A DNA stretch of 64,000 nt from contig NZ_LMGI01000002.1 in assembly GCF_001427105.1 (NCBI RefSeq), positions 973,025-1,037,024 on the forward strand, read 5' to 3'. This stretch comes from Sphingopyxis sp. Root154. GTDB taxonomy: Bacteria; Pseudomonadota; Alphaproteobacteria; Sphingomonadales; Sphingomonadaceae. Shown piece by piece: positions 1 through 8,969 of the stretch (the first letter of the stretch is position 1; every line of letters begins with the position of its first letter). The notes under the pieces are model-generated. The model was not told the DNA's origin and searched no databases. It was given only the letters and a program-made list of their open reading frames with translations. A program made the translations under genes and the position numbers.

Positions 1-105
1 GGCGCGAGCAGACTGGTCCCTCTCGCGCCGCCCTTTCCAAATGCTTTGCTTCGCCGCCTCTGGGCGCTGATGGAAGGCGTCGACATCGCCCGCGGTGGCC
101 GATAG
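1..105 (+). CDS. C-terminal tail of an unidentified gene (partial)
   Basis: An open frame enters the window at base 1 and ends at TAG 103-105, giving about 34 residues rich in Leu, Arg and Pro and ending IARGGR. The codon use fits the neighbours. The piece is too short to assign to a family, and it could be a chance open frame in high-GC DNA. The gene to its right runs on the opposite strand and converges on it. Confidence 0.35.
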   Translation, partial: GASRLVPLAPPFPNALLRRLWALMEGVDIARGGR

Positions 106-156
106 CCGATCCTTTTTTGGGCGCCACGCTGGGCGAGGCCAGCGATTAGTCACCGA

Positions 157-513
157 TCATATCGGCGAATGCTGGTGAAACACCAGCTTCCAACCATCGG
201 GGCGCCGCACATAGGCTGAGCTGACGAGCGCCGCATAGGGTTCGCCATCGGCGCGCGTCACATCTGCCCGGTAGCTGATGATCGCAAAATCTTCGTCGTT
301 ATCCAGAAGCTGACGATCCCCCATCGTCAGGTCACGCCAACGGTTGGCGTTGGTCGCCGTCGCCGCGACCTCTTTGCGCGAATGGACGCCGTGCATTTCT
401 CCCGCCTGCGGAAAGGCAAGCAGGCACTGGCGGTCGACATGCTTCAGGAAATGATCTTTGCCGTCGAGCCAGAATCCTTGCTCGATGTCATAAAGCTCCC
501 TTTCGAGCGCCAT
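157..513 (-). CDS. DUF4440/SnoaL-like (NTF2-fold) small protein
   Basis: The 118-aa product has the layout of the NTF2-like DUF4440 family. An N-terminal helix with a WLDGKD segment is followed by strands and a C-terminal strand with GWKLVFHQHSPI, typical of the end of this fold. Members are cone-shaped barrels that bind small ligands or act as minor enzymes; nothing here fixes a substrate. No signal peptide is visible, so it is likely cytosolic. The start is supported by GGGAGA a few bases upstream. It lies 30 bp downstream of the exported protein at 544-1092 on the same strand and may share its transcript. Confidence 0.7.
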   Translation of the reverse strand: MALERELYDIEQGFWLDGKDHFLKHVDRQCLLAFPQAGEMHGVHSRKEVAATATNANRWRDLTMGDRQLLDNDEDFAIISYRADVTRADGEPYAALVSSAYVRRPDGWKLVFHQHSPI

Positions 514-543
514 CTCATTCTCCCTTGAAGCACGCGCGCGGGA

Positions 544-1092
544 TCAACCGCCCTTCTTCTGCGCCCGCGCCGCCCTGACGCCCGCAAGAAACTGCTTTTC
601 ATTGACCTTCATCGCCAATCCTCTCGCCGACAGGAAGAATGCGGTGCGCGGCATGGTGATATTGCCTTCGCTGGTCGCCAGCACCGCGCCCTGAGGCGCC
701 ATCGCCGTAACCTTGCCGAGTACCGCGGCGCCGTCGGCGCTCCGAACTTCGGCGCCCGGCTTCAAGGCTCCGTCGACCGCCGCCGCATCGGCCTCGGCCT
801 GCCTCAGCACGGCGAGGATCTTCTCCTTCGGGGCTTTCAACGCCGGGCCCTTCGCGCTCTTCACAAAGGCATTCTTCGGAACCACCAGCCCGTTGCCGTC
901 AATCGACACGGCCACCCTGTCTCCTGACACTTTGGCGATCTGGCCAACTTCTTCGCCATTCTGGTCATAGACCTTGGCACCCACGACAAACGAAGCGGCA
1001 GGCGCTGGCTCCTGCGCCTGCGCGGCGGGGCCAGCGAGCGGTATCGTGCTCGCGAGGAAAAGCGCTGCGATCGGGCCGAAGGATTTGTGCAT
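544..1092 (-). CDS. Exported protein with two PRC-barrel-like repeats
   Basis: The 182-aa product begins with a clear Sec signal peptide (hydrophobic core IAALFLASTIPLAG, likely cleavage after AQA near residue 26). The mature part holds two similar units, about residues 35-100 and 110-175. Each has a short beta segment of the type VGAKVYDQNGEEVGQIAKV followed by a Val/Ala-rich strand and a basic helix. This resembles PRC-barrel-like periplasmic proteins common in sphingomonads. The function is unknown. AGGAG sits 6 bp before the ATG. The family assignment rests on the repeat pattern only. Confidence 0.65.
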   Translation of the reverse strand: MHKSFGPIAALFLASTIPLAGPAAQAQEPAPAASFVVGAKVYDQNGEEVGQIAKVSGDRVAVSIDGNGLVVPKNAFVKSAKGPALKAPKEKILAVLRQAEADAAAVDGALKPGAEVRSADGAAVLGKVTAMAPQGAVLATSEGNITMPRTAFFLSARGLAMKVNEKQFLAGVRAARAQKKGG

Positions 1093-1243
1093 GAAGCGCT
1101 CCTGTCGAACAAATATGCCCGCCCGTGCCGCATCGCACGACCGCGTGCCAAATGCGATGTTGCCCGGCCGTGCAACGGACGCGGCGAGCCGACGTCCTCA
1201 CCGATCGGCGAAGACATATCCGGCACCCCCGATCACGCATATA

Positions 1244-2011
1244 TCAAGGCAACCGGTAGCGGCTCGGCGGAACACCGAGCACGCGCTTGAACATCGCAGA
1301 AAAATTGCCCGGCCCGTCGTAACCGAGATCATAGGCAATCGACGTCACCGGCTCCCCCGCCGCCAATTTCGGAAGGGCAACCAACAGACAGGCCTGCTGA
1401 CGCCATTCGGCAAAGCTCATCGCCGTCTCGCGCCGAAAGAGCCGGGTGAAGCTGCGGCGGTTGATTCCCATGGCATCCGCCCATTCATCGATCGTCGCAG
1501 CCGCGTTCGGCCGCTCGAGGAAGGCGTGGCATCGCCTTGCGAGCCCGGGATGCGACGGGAAGGGAACCGCCAGCGGGATCGGCGGCGCGGCATCGATTTC
1601 CGCCATCAGCAGACGCATGACCAGCCCGTCGCGGCCGGCCACATCATATTCGGGCGTCACGTGCGCGGCGGCGGACAGCAGGTGGCGAAGCAATGGCGAC
1701 ACGCCGACGACCTGGCACTGGAATCCCCGCCCGGGACATTCGCCGGGTTCGACAAGGACGCTTCGGGTCTGCACCGCCCCCACCATGCGAACCGAATGCG
1801 GCGTACCACCGGGGATCCAGACCGCACGTTCGGGCGGCGCCACCCATGCGCCCGAAGGCGTGCTGACCGCCATCACACCGCGCGCCGCATAGAGGAACTG
1901 GCTGCGACGGTGCCGGTGCTCGGCCAACTCGAACGAGTCCGGATAATCGTGACCGATCGCGATGACGGGCCGGGCCACATGATCATTCTCGTCGGGATAA
2001 AAGTGCATCAT
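1244..2011 (-). CDS. AraC-family transcriptional regulator with N-terminal cupin
   Basis: The 255-aa product has an N-terminal cupin-type sensor (about residues 15-90, with the HRHRRSQFLYAARGVM segment). Its C-terminal AraC double helix-turn-helix (about 155-250) ends in the family signature GYDGPGNFSAMFKRVLGVPP followed by SRYR. Such proteins usually activate or repress an adjacent gene in response to a small molecule. It is divergent from the Fsr-type exporter, with 93 bp between starts, the usual arrangement for a local regulator. The regulatory link is inferred from position alone. Confidence 0.85.
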   Translation of the reverse strand: MMHFYPDENDHVARPVIAIGHDYPDSFELAEHRHRRSQFLYAARGVMAVSTPSGAWVAPPERAVWIPGGTPHSVRMVGAVQTRSVLVEPGECPGRGFQCQVVGVSPLLRHLLSAAAHVTPEYDVAGRDGLVMRLLMAEIDAAPPIPLAVPFPSHPGLARRCHAFLERPNAAATIDEWADAMGINRRSFTRLFRRETAMSFAEWRQQACLLVALPKLAAGEPVTSIAYDLGYDGPGNFSAMFKRVLGVPPSRYRLP

Positions 2012-2104
2012 GTCCCACTCGCAGAAATGATTGGCTCATACAAGCAAGCTGGAACGAAGCGTCCTTGCTAGAGGCCCGCTTCCTGAAAATCGAAAGACCC
2101 GATC

Positions 2105-3337
2105 GTGACCGATACCGCCGCCCGCCTTCCCGCCTCGCCCGATATGCTCTCCCCAGTGGCGCCGCGTCAGGATGGACCGAAGCTCGTCGTGCAGATCGTC
2201 GGCGCCGTCGCCTTCGCGCACCTTCTGAACGACCTGATCCAGGCCGTGCTTCCGGCTATTTACCCGATGCTCAAGGAGAAATATCATCTGAGCTTCGGCC
2301 AGATCGGCTGGATCGCGCTCGTCTATCAGGTCACCGCCTCGCTGCTGCAGCCATGGGTCGGTCTCTATACCGACAAGCGCCCCCTGCCCTATCTGCTGCC
2401 GCTCGGCATGATCGTCACGCTCGCCGGCGTCGGCGGGCTTGCGATGGCGGGAAGCTATCCGGCGCTGATCTTCGCGTCCGCCGTCATCGGCATCGGATCG
2501 GCGACCTTCCACCCCGAAGCCTCCCGCGTCGCGCGGATGGCATCGGGCGGCCGCTTCGGAACCGCCCAGTCGGCGTTCCAGGTCGGCGGCAATACGGGCT
2601 CGGCGCTGGGCCCCATCGTCGCGTCGGCGATCATTCTGCCGTTCGGACAGACCGCGGTCGGCTGGCTCGCCTTCGTCGCCGTCGCGGCGATCTGGGTCCT
2701 CTTCGGCGTCACGCGCTGGAGAGTGCGGCACAGCCGGGCGCAAGCCAGTGCTCCCGCCGCCGCCCGTGCTTCGCCGCACAGCCGCCGCGAAATCGTTCGC
2801 GCGCTTTCGGCAATCGGCATCCTCATGTTCGCGAAATTCATCTACATCGGCGCCTTCACCAACTATTTCACCTTCTACCTCATCGAACGGTTCGAGCTGA
2901 CAGCGCGCGAATCCCAATTCTATCTCTTCTGCTTCCTCGCCGCGATCGCGGCCGGAACCTTCGCCGGCGGACCGGTCGGCGATCGCATTGGCCGCAAAGC
3001 CGTGATCTGGGCGTCCTTTCTCGGCGTCGCGCCCTTCGCGATGATCCTGCCGCACGCCAATCTTTTCTGGACGGCGATCTTGGCCATCTCGATCGGCCTG
3101 ATCATGTCATCGGCGTTCGCCGCGCTCGTCGTATACGCGCAGGAGCTCGTCCCGGGCCGCGTCGGGCTGGTGTCGGGATTGATGTTCGGTCTGATGTTCG
3201 GGATCAGCGGGATCGGCGCGGCAGGACTCGGCCAGTTGGCCGACCTCTATGGCATCGTCTGGGTGTATAAGTTCTGCGCATATCTGCCCCTTTTGGGCCT
3301 CGCGACAATCCTCCTCCCGCGCTCCGACGCGCATTAG
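2105..3337 (+). CDS. fsr: MFS exporter, fosmidomycin-resistance (Fsr) type
   Basis: The 410-aa product has about twelve hydrophobic segments and a charged central loop around residue 205 (RWRVRHSRAQ). The N-terminal half carries features of the Fsr branch of the major facilitator superfamily: FAHLLNDLIQAVLPAIYPML, LGLYTDKRP-like loop 2 and the IGSATFHPEASRVARMASGG block. Family members export fosmidomycin and other small toxic compounds by proton antiport in the inner membrane. The start is GTG. It is divergent from an AraC/cupin regulator that probably controls it. The true substrate is unknown. Confidence 0.85.
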   Translation: MTDTAARLPASPDMLSPVAPRQDGPKLVVQIVGAVAFAHLLNDLIQAVLPAIYPMLKEKYHLSFGQIGWIALVYQVTASLLQPWVGLYTDKRPLPYLLPLGMIVTLAGVGGLAMAGSYPALIFASAVIGIGSATFHPEASRVARMASGGRFGTAQSAFQVGGNTGSALGPIVASAIILPFGQTAVGWLAFVAVAAIWVLFGVTRWRVRHSRAQASAPAAARASPHSRREIVRALSAIGILMFAKFIYIGAFTNYFTFYLIERFELTARESQFYLFCFLAAIAAGTFAGGPVGDRIGRKAVIWASFLGVAPFAMILPHANLFWTAILAISIGLIMSSAFAALVVYAQELVPGRVGLVSGLMFGLMFGISGIGAAGLGQLADLYGIVWVYKFCAYLPLLGLATILLPRSDAH

Positions 3338-3538
3338 CGGATCATCGGGGACAGACCCATCGACACGTGGCCGGGCGATGGGGAGCTGCGCCGGGCTGAC
3401 GTCGATACCGGAATTTCCATGTTTTCAGCCAAATCTGGAAGATTCGACTGGCTGGGCGGCAGGAGCCATCTCTGGCAAGTGACGAAAAAACCGCCTGTTT
3501 TGGACCAGCCTGAGCTCCAAAGCGATCGCTCGACGCAC

Positions 3539-6500
3539 CTATTCGTCACGGTTTGATATATTGGTGAACGCCGCCCAGGCCCCGGGATGGGCCCATGCCG
3601 GGCGCCATCCGGGAACGACGCTTCCGTCGGCGCGCATTCCGGCCCGTACTGCCTTCATCCCGATCTGCAGCGCCTGCGCGCGCGTCATCGTTGGATCCGC
3701 CCGCCGCGCCATGAGCGTCTCGACCGTCAGCGCCGCAGTGGCATCGTCCGATACGCGCCAATGGCTGGCGAGAAGCGCATCCGCGCCGGCGTAAAGAAAG
3801 CCGCGGGCAAGAGCTGACAGGCTGTCGCTGCCGCCCGAATTGCTCGCCGATGCCGTGTTGCACGCCGAAAGGATGACCCAGTCCGCTGCAAGATCGAGCT
3901 GTGCCGCTTCGGTCGCGGTCAGCAATCCATCGTCGAGGTCGCTCGGCTTCGCGGGAGGCGTCATGACGAGGCCGGGCTCGCCCGGCCCGAGCTGCGGATC
4001 GGGAAGCAAACCGTGCGTCGCGATCGCGATCACGCGGCTGCTCGCCAGTGAGGGATCCTGTCGCAACGCCGCTTCGGTCGCGCCGCGATCAAGCGTCAGG
4101 CTCTTGTCCGGCGCGCCGAACAGCTTGGCCATCGCCGTAAGCTCGACCTTAGTGCCGGGCAGTGGTGCAAGCTTGCGAAGCGCATCGGGGTCGGCGAGCG
4201 GCGAGCCCGCGTCGGATACCGCGTCGAAAACCCCGACCCCCGTGGCCGCGCGCGCGCCGGTATCGCCGCCGAGCAGGACCGGAGCGCCATAGCCTCGAAA
4301 GCTCTCGATGCCCGCCCTGGCGCGTGGGTCACGCGCGAGCGTTAGGGATGCGACCGACGGCAGGCTGGTGAAGGCGTAACGGTCGGCGAGCCATTGCGCG
4401 CGGGCCAGCACGTCGGGGTCAGCCATGTCCGCGCCTGCCGGAAGCGCTGATGTGGACAGCAGCGCAAGCGGGAGATCGCCGAGCTTGCCCGAACTCGTGA
4501 CATAGAGGCGCGTTGTGCCCTTTAGCAGCGGCTCGACCGGCTCGATCAGGGCCTGATACAGCGCGTGCGACGTATCGAGATCGAAGCGGCGCTGACCTTC
4601 CTGCTCCTTTTCGGTAGCCGGCAGCGTGTCGAGTTCGGCCTTTCGGGCATCGGTGCAGGTTGCATAATCGACGTCGCACCGCAGGTCCGAAATCTGCTTG
4701 AGGATAACGTTGATCCCGCTACCCGGACGGCTCCAGCCGACCGCGGTCGGGGTAACCACGAACAAATGGAAAGTGTTCGCCGCTTCGGTCATCAGCAGCA
4801 GCGCTTCGCCTGGACGCAGCGCCTTCTGCGTTTCGGCGAGGCTGATCGGGCGCGGCGAGACCAGCTCTCGATAGGCGGGATATTTGCGGTCGATCAGCGC
4901 GCCGACGTCCGCAAGCTGCGCCTGCACGGCGTCGAGTTCGCTACGAAGCCGTATGACTTCGACCGGCTTGCGATCGCTGAGCGCGCGGAGCAGATTCTTG
5001 TCGAGCATGTTCGCCCGTACCGCGAGATCCTGTTCCTGGCGCACCGCTTCCGCCATTTGCGGCGTCTTGGCGGCGGCACGCGCGGCAGTTTGCAGCACCG
5101 CGCGCCCCGACGCCGAGCTGATCGCGTCCTGTGCGGCGAGGAAGGCACGATTCTGGATCGCCGACTGTCCCGCCGCGTCCGGCGTATCGCTCATCAGCGC
5201 AAAGGCCGAATTCATATAGGTGGTATAGATGCTGCGACCGGGATCGGCTTGCTGCCGGTCGAGCGCCGACAGCGTGACCGCATTCGCACCCGCGGCGGCC
5301 TGCTCGTTCAGGCGCCGCGCGATCGCGATCGCCTTGGCCGCCGCCTGCTCCGCCTCGACCGCTCGCCCCTGCCGCCCGAGGCTGGAAGCGAGACGGCTAT
5401 AGGCGTGCGCCGTGTCGATGTGCGATTCGCCGACCGTGCGAAGCAGGATCGCGAGCGACTGGCGATAGTAGGGCTCGGCAGCCTTGTCGCCCTGGCCGCC
5501 ATCACCGCGAACCAACGCGTCCCCGACATTGTTATGGGCGATTGCCGTCAAGGGATGATTCTCGCCGAGCAGACGGCGCCGGATATCGAGCGCCTTGGCC
5601 GTCATTTCGGCTTCTTCCTTGTGGCGGCCGAGCGCGCCGAGCGTTGAGCCGAGGCTGGTATAGGCCCACGCCGTTTCGGGGTTGTCGTCGCCGAACTTGG
5701 CGCGGAAAATGCCGAGGGCGCGCCGCATCATCGGCTCGGCCTGATCGTCGCGGCCGTTATCGCTTGTGTTGAACGCCAGATTGAGGAGCGTCGTCGCATA
5801 GGAAGGATGTTCGGCGCCGGTGATCCGTTCCTGAATGTCGAGGGCGCGCCGATACATGGGCTCGGCCTCGATATAGCGGCCCTGCTGGTTCAGGATATGC
5901 GCGACATTGGCGTAGAGGGTCGCCGTACGCGGGCTGGTCTCGCCAAGCGATGCACGTGTGATGTCGAGCGCCTTGCGAAACATCGGCTCGATCGCGCTTG
6001 GCGGCTGGCCCTGGTTTTCCATGTTGATCGCGAGGTTGTTATAGGCCTCGCCGGTCAGCGGATGCTCTTCGCCGAGCCGCGTGCGCCGGATGTCGAGCGC
6101 CTTCCGATAGGCGATGCGGGCTTCCTTAAAGCGGGCTTCCGACATTAAGACATAACCGACCGCGGTATAGCCCAGCGCCGCCTGCGGGCTATCGTCGCCC
6201 TTGCTAGTCCGCCACAGGTCGAGCGCCTTGTTGGCGGCAGCGCCGGCGTCTGAATAGCGGCCCATGTCGCCGAAATTCACCGCGCTGTTGTAATAGCGGA
6301 GCGCGATGTCGGCGGTGGTCGTCTCCGGAAGGGTCTCGTCGATAAGGCGTGCCTTCTCAAGCATCGGTTCCGCCTCGCCATAGCGGCCAAGGCTACGCAT
6401 CACATCGCCCAGATTACCATAGGCGGTGGCGGTCTCCCTGTGCTTTTCGCCATGCACTTCGAGACTGGTGGCGAGCGCCTTGCGAAACAGCGTCTCAGCT

Positions 6501-7054
6501 TCCTTCATCTCGCCAAGGTCGGAGAGAATCCGGGCGAGGTTGGCCGTCGCGATGATCGTCTTTGCGTCCTTCTCCCCGCGCTGCGCGATCCGCTTTGCCA
6601 GGATCGCACGGCGCAGCGGCAGCGCCTCGCCCGGACGCCCTTGCTTGATGTAGTTGGCCGAGAGGAACATGTAGGCAGTCAGCGTCTCGTCATCCTCTTC
6701 GCCAAGCTGCGCGCGGTTGATGTCGAGCAGGCGCTTCCAGAGAGGCTCGGCCTCCTTGAACCGATTCTGCGATTCGAGACTACCGGCCAGCAGCCGGTAA
6801 CCGAGGCTCGTGAGCAGCCCGTCGGCGCCATAACGTTTCGCCGCTTCCTCGATCCAGCGGCGATAGATGCGTTCGGCCTCGACGGGTTTGTCCGCGCGCT
6901 CGAAGTCCATGCCCTTGTTGATAAGGTCCAGCATCTTCTGCTGGTCGTCGTTGAGCTCGCTTCCGGGCGCTTCCTGGGCAATCGCGGCGGGCATGGTCGC
7001 CCACAGCGGCGCCGCGACGATCGCGGCGAGGAAGCTCAATCGGCGGTGGGACAT
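3539..7054 (-). CDS. Exported TPR-repeat protein with C-terminal CHAT (caspase-like) domain
   Basis: The start chosen is the ATG at 7054: an AAAGGA ribosome site lies just upstream and the product then opens with a Sec signal peptide (MSHRRLSFLAAIVAAP..., cleavage near AIAQ, residue 26). The longer open frame up to 7255 lacks these features. The 1171-aa protein has about a dozen 42-residue TPRs of the kinesin-light-chain type (roughly residues 60-610; motifs such as EAEPLWKRLLDI and HPLTGEAYNNLA). A linker follows, then a CHAT peptidase domain (about 800-1165). The expected catalytic pair is present: His near 1014 in ATHGLL and Cys near 1065 in LSACNTAS. CHAT proteins are clan CD peptidases or their relatives. 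The substrate is unknown. The export signal places it in the periplasm or outside. Confidence 0.85.
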   Translation of the reverse strand: MSHRRLSFLAAIVAAPLWATMPAAIAQEAPGSELNDDQQKMLDLINKGMDFERADKPVEAERIYRRWIEEAAKRYGADGLLTSLGYRLLAGSLESQNRFKEAEPLWKRLLDINRAQLGEEDDETLTAYMFLSANYIKQGRPGEALPLRRAILAKRIAQRGEKDAKTIIATANLARILSDLGEMKEAETLFRKALATSLEVHGEKHRETATAYGNLGDVMRSLGRYGEAEPMLEKARLIDETLPETTTADIALRYYNSAVNFGDMGRYSDAGAAANKALDLWRTSKGDDSPQAALGYTAVGYVLMSEARFKEARIAYRKALDIRRTRLGEEHPLTGEAYNNLAINMENQGQPPSAIEPMFRKALDITRASLGETSPRTATLYANVAHILNQQGRYIEAEPMYRRALDIQERITGAEHPSYATTLLNLAFNTSDNGRDDQAEPMMRRALGIFRAKFGDDNPETAWAYTSLGSTLGALGRHKEEAEMTAKALDIRRRLLGENHPLTAIAHNNVGDALVRGDGGQGDKAAEPYYRQSLAILLRTVGESHIDTAHAYSRLASSLGRQGRAVEAEQAAAKAIAIARRLNEQAAAGANAVTLSALDRQQADPGRSIYTTYMNSAFALMSDTPDAAGQSAIQNRAFLAAQDAISSASGRAVLQTAARAAAKTPQMAEAVRQEQDLAVRANMLDKNLLRALSDRKPVEVIRLRSELDAVQAQLADVGALIDRKYPAYRELVSPRPISLAETQKALRPGEALLLMTEAANTFHLFVVTPTAVGWSRPGSGINVILKQISDLRCDVDYATCTDARKAELDTLPATEKEQEGQRRFDLDTSHALYQALIEPVEPLLKGTTRLYVTSSGKLGDLPLALLSTSALPAGADMADPDVLARAQWLADRYAFTSLPSVASLTLARDPRARAGIESFRGYGAPVLLGGDTGARAATGVGVFDAVSDAGSPLADPDALRKLAPLPGTKVELTAMAKLFGAPDKSLTLDRGATEAALRQDPSLASSRVIAIATHGLLPDPQLGPGEPGLVMTPPAKPSDLDDGLLTATEAAQLDLAADWVILSACNTASASNSGGSDSLSALARGFLYAGADALLASHWRVSDDATAALTVETLMARRADPTMTRAQALQIGMKAVRAGMRADGSVVPGWRPAWAHPGAWAAFTNISNRDE

Positions 7055-7403
7055 TCTCGATCCTTTTCGGCGGTGGAGTTGCGAGGGCGAATCCGCACCC
7101 CTTTCTCGAAGGCGTCCGTAACGGATCGAATACGCAAAGATTGTGATCGGGCTCACCATTTCATCGGCCGCTAGCATGATGTTAAAGCATCGAAAACCGC
7201 GGAGATAGCGGTCAGCTACGTGCGCGCAGATAGTCTGGCGACGCTTTTTCCTCAAAAAATGCGGTGCCGTAACAGATAGGCATCTATCATACGAATTTCG
7301 TTGATTATTCGCTCAATGTGCGGTCGATCACATCGACCATGCACAATCGCTCGCTAAGCGGAGCGACGAAATGTGTTTCAACGAATCGAAGGACGAAAGG
7401 CAA
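7055..7403. other. Divergent intergenic region between the TPR-CHAT gene and the zinc-ribbon/SH3 gene
   Basis: These 349 bases hold the promoters for both divergent genes but no gene I can support. The stretch 7238-7320 is AT-richer than its surroundings. A perfect 7-bp inverted repeat with a 3-base spacer, GGTCGAT-CAC-ATCGACC, sits at 7322-7338, about 65 bases before the zinc-ribbon gene, and could be an operator. No convincing consensus -35/-10 pair stands out by eye. Confidence 0.6.
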
Positions 7404-8528
7404 ATGGCGAAATTTTGCTCCGAATGCGGATCGCCGCTGTCCCCCGATGCGCGTTTCTGCGCGGCATGCGGCGCGGCGGTTTCCGGCGCAGAAGCTGTCA
7501 CCGACCCCGTCGCTTCGTCGCCGATCGTTTCGGCGCCCTTGCCGGTCATAGACGTTGAGACTGAGGGCGCTTCACCCGCACCGCGCCAGACCGGACTGCT
7601 TCTCGGCGGCGCCACGCTGCTGGCCGTCGCGATCGGCAGCGGGGCCTGGCTCGGCCTCTCGAGCTCGGCGGACAAGCCCGGCATCGTCGAAAACACAAAG
7701 GCAGGAGAAGACCGCCCCGCGGCGGAGACGGCTGCGCTCTATGCCGTCGCCGAGGCCAATTTGCGCGACCGCGCGTCGCTTCAGGGATCGAAGGTCGTCG
7801 GATCGCTGAAGCGCGGCGAAAAAGTAAGCGGCACGCTCGTCATCGACGAGCACGGCAAGCAGTGGCTCAAGATCGCCGGCGGCTTCGTCAGCCTCGCCAA
7901 CCTCGCGACAGCCACTCCCCCCGTGCTGGCAAGCCTCGATGGCAGCGACCGCATCGCGACCGCGCAATGCACTGTATTCGAAACCGCCGCGGCAGCCGCA
8001 GCTTCCAAGACGGTCATAAAGCCCGGCGCGGCGGTTCGGCTGGTCGGCGTAACCGCCGATGGTTTCACCGAGGTCGGGCTGCCCGGCGGCGGCGTTGGCT
8101 ATACGCCTGCGGCGTCGGCCTGTGTGACCGAACCGTCCCCGGCGAAAGGTGCGGTGGCCAATTCGCTCATCCAGTTCGACGCGCGGACCTGCGAGCTCGG
8201 CCCCGAGCTCGAGCCCTATTTCGAAAAGGCCCGCAAGGCACGCGACGGGCAAAGTATGGAAGAGACCGGGGAAGAATATGACTTCCCGGTCGACAAGAAA
8301 TTTCGCGGCCTGCGCGTGACCGCCGTGATTGTCGGCTATGAATGGCAGGGCGTGGCGTTCGGCGATCCGGCAAGCAAGGTCCAAGCCGCTTTCCGGCAGA
8401 TGGGTTTCAAGATCGACAAGAACGGGGACTTTGCCGTTGACGACGATGTCGCAGTCGCGACGACGATCCGCCCCACCGATGCCAGTGCCCGATCGCGCGG
8501 CCAAAGCGAGCTGATCTGCGGAGTCTGA
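7404..8528 (+). CDS. Membrane protein with N-terminal zinc ribbon and SH3-like domain
   Basis: The start is taken at the ATG of MAKFCSECG, with AAAGG just upstream, rather than 33 bases earlier. The 374-aa product has a four-Cys zinc ribbon at residues 4-24 (CSEC...CAAC), a Pro/Ala-rich linker, one membrane helix at about 66-90 and a bacterial SH3-like domain at about 115-175 (VAEANLRDRASLQGSKVVGS type). The C-terminal domain, about 255-374, has no assignment. The expected topology is zinc ribbon in the cytosol with SH3 and C-terminus in the periplasm. The SH3 unit may bind peptidoglycan. The function is unknown. It is divergent from the TPR-CHAT gene. Confidence 0.75.
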   Translation: MAKFCSECGSPLSPDARFCAACGAAVSGAEAVTDPVASSPIVSAPLPVIDVETEGASPAPRQTGLLLGGATLLAVAIGSGAWLGLSSSADKPGIVENTKAGEDRPAAETAALYAVAEANLRDRASLQGSKVVGSLKRGEKVSGTLVIDEHGKQWLKIAGGFVSLANLATATPPVLASLDGSDRIATAQCTVFETAAAAAASKTVIKPGAAVRLVGVTADGFTEVGLPGGGVGYTPAASACVTEPSPAKGAVANSLIQFDARTCELGPELEPYFEKARKARDGQSMEETGEEYDFPVDKKFRGLRVTAVIVGYEWQGVAFGDPASKVQAAFRQMGFKIDKNGDFAVDDDVAVATTIRPTDASARSRGQSELICGV

Positions 8529-8969
8529 TTGTCACCGGTTGAGGAAACGGCCCATGCGCATATTATCACCGTCCCGCTGCGCCGCACCCCCTCACAATCA
8601 TTGTGGAGACGCAAGCTTATACTGAATTTTCCATGTGGCGCTGGTTTGTCGCGGGTAGAGACCGCCCGAACGGCGATGAGCAGTGTGCAGATCTTGAACC
8701 TTTGCCGGCGGGTCAGCGTCGTTTCGGTATTTTGTCGCGCGCCAACTCGGCGCGCATCTCGGCCGCATAAGTTCACTCGATGGGTATTTCGCTGCCGGCG
8801 ACCAGCTCTGCGATGAGGGCCGAAAGTTTCTCGCTACGGCGCCATCACGATCCCCGCCCTATCCGTCCGTCCGTCCCTAATCCTGTATCGGGACGGTGTG
8901 ATCGCAAACACTTTTCGCGCAGGAAGTTTAGGTTATCGTGAACCATATCAACCGCCTAGGATGACTTGT
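8529..8969. other. Intergenic stretch without a supported gene
   Basis: A 95-codon frame at 8529-8816 directly follows the upstream stop, but its composition (Arg/Ser-rich, no domain pattern) looks like chance. A triple TCCG repeat lies near 8860. An AGG at 8958-8960 serves the following gene. I see no terminator with a T-tract. Confidence 0.5.

Noticed and set aside
2036..3055. Long minus-strand frame opposite the Fsr-type exporter
   Set aside because: Its protein is Arg/Asp-rich with no hydrophobic core, and it is fully antisense to a clear MFS gene with normal domain structure.
3356..3382. Hairpin CCCATCG/CGATGGG after the exporter gene as a terminator
   Set aside because: Seven base pairs with a 13-base loop and no T-tract are too weak to claim.
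4565..5647. 360-codon plus-strand frame inside the TPR-CHAT gene
   Set aside because: It mirrors the TPR repeats on the other strand and shows no domain pattern of its own.
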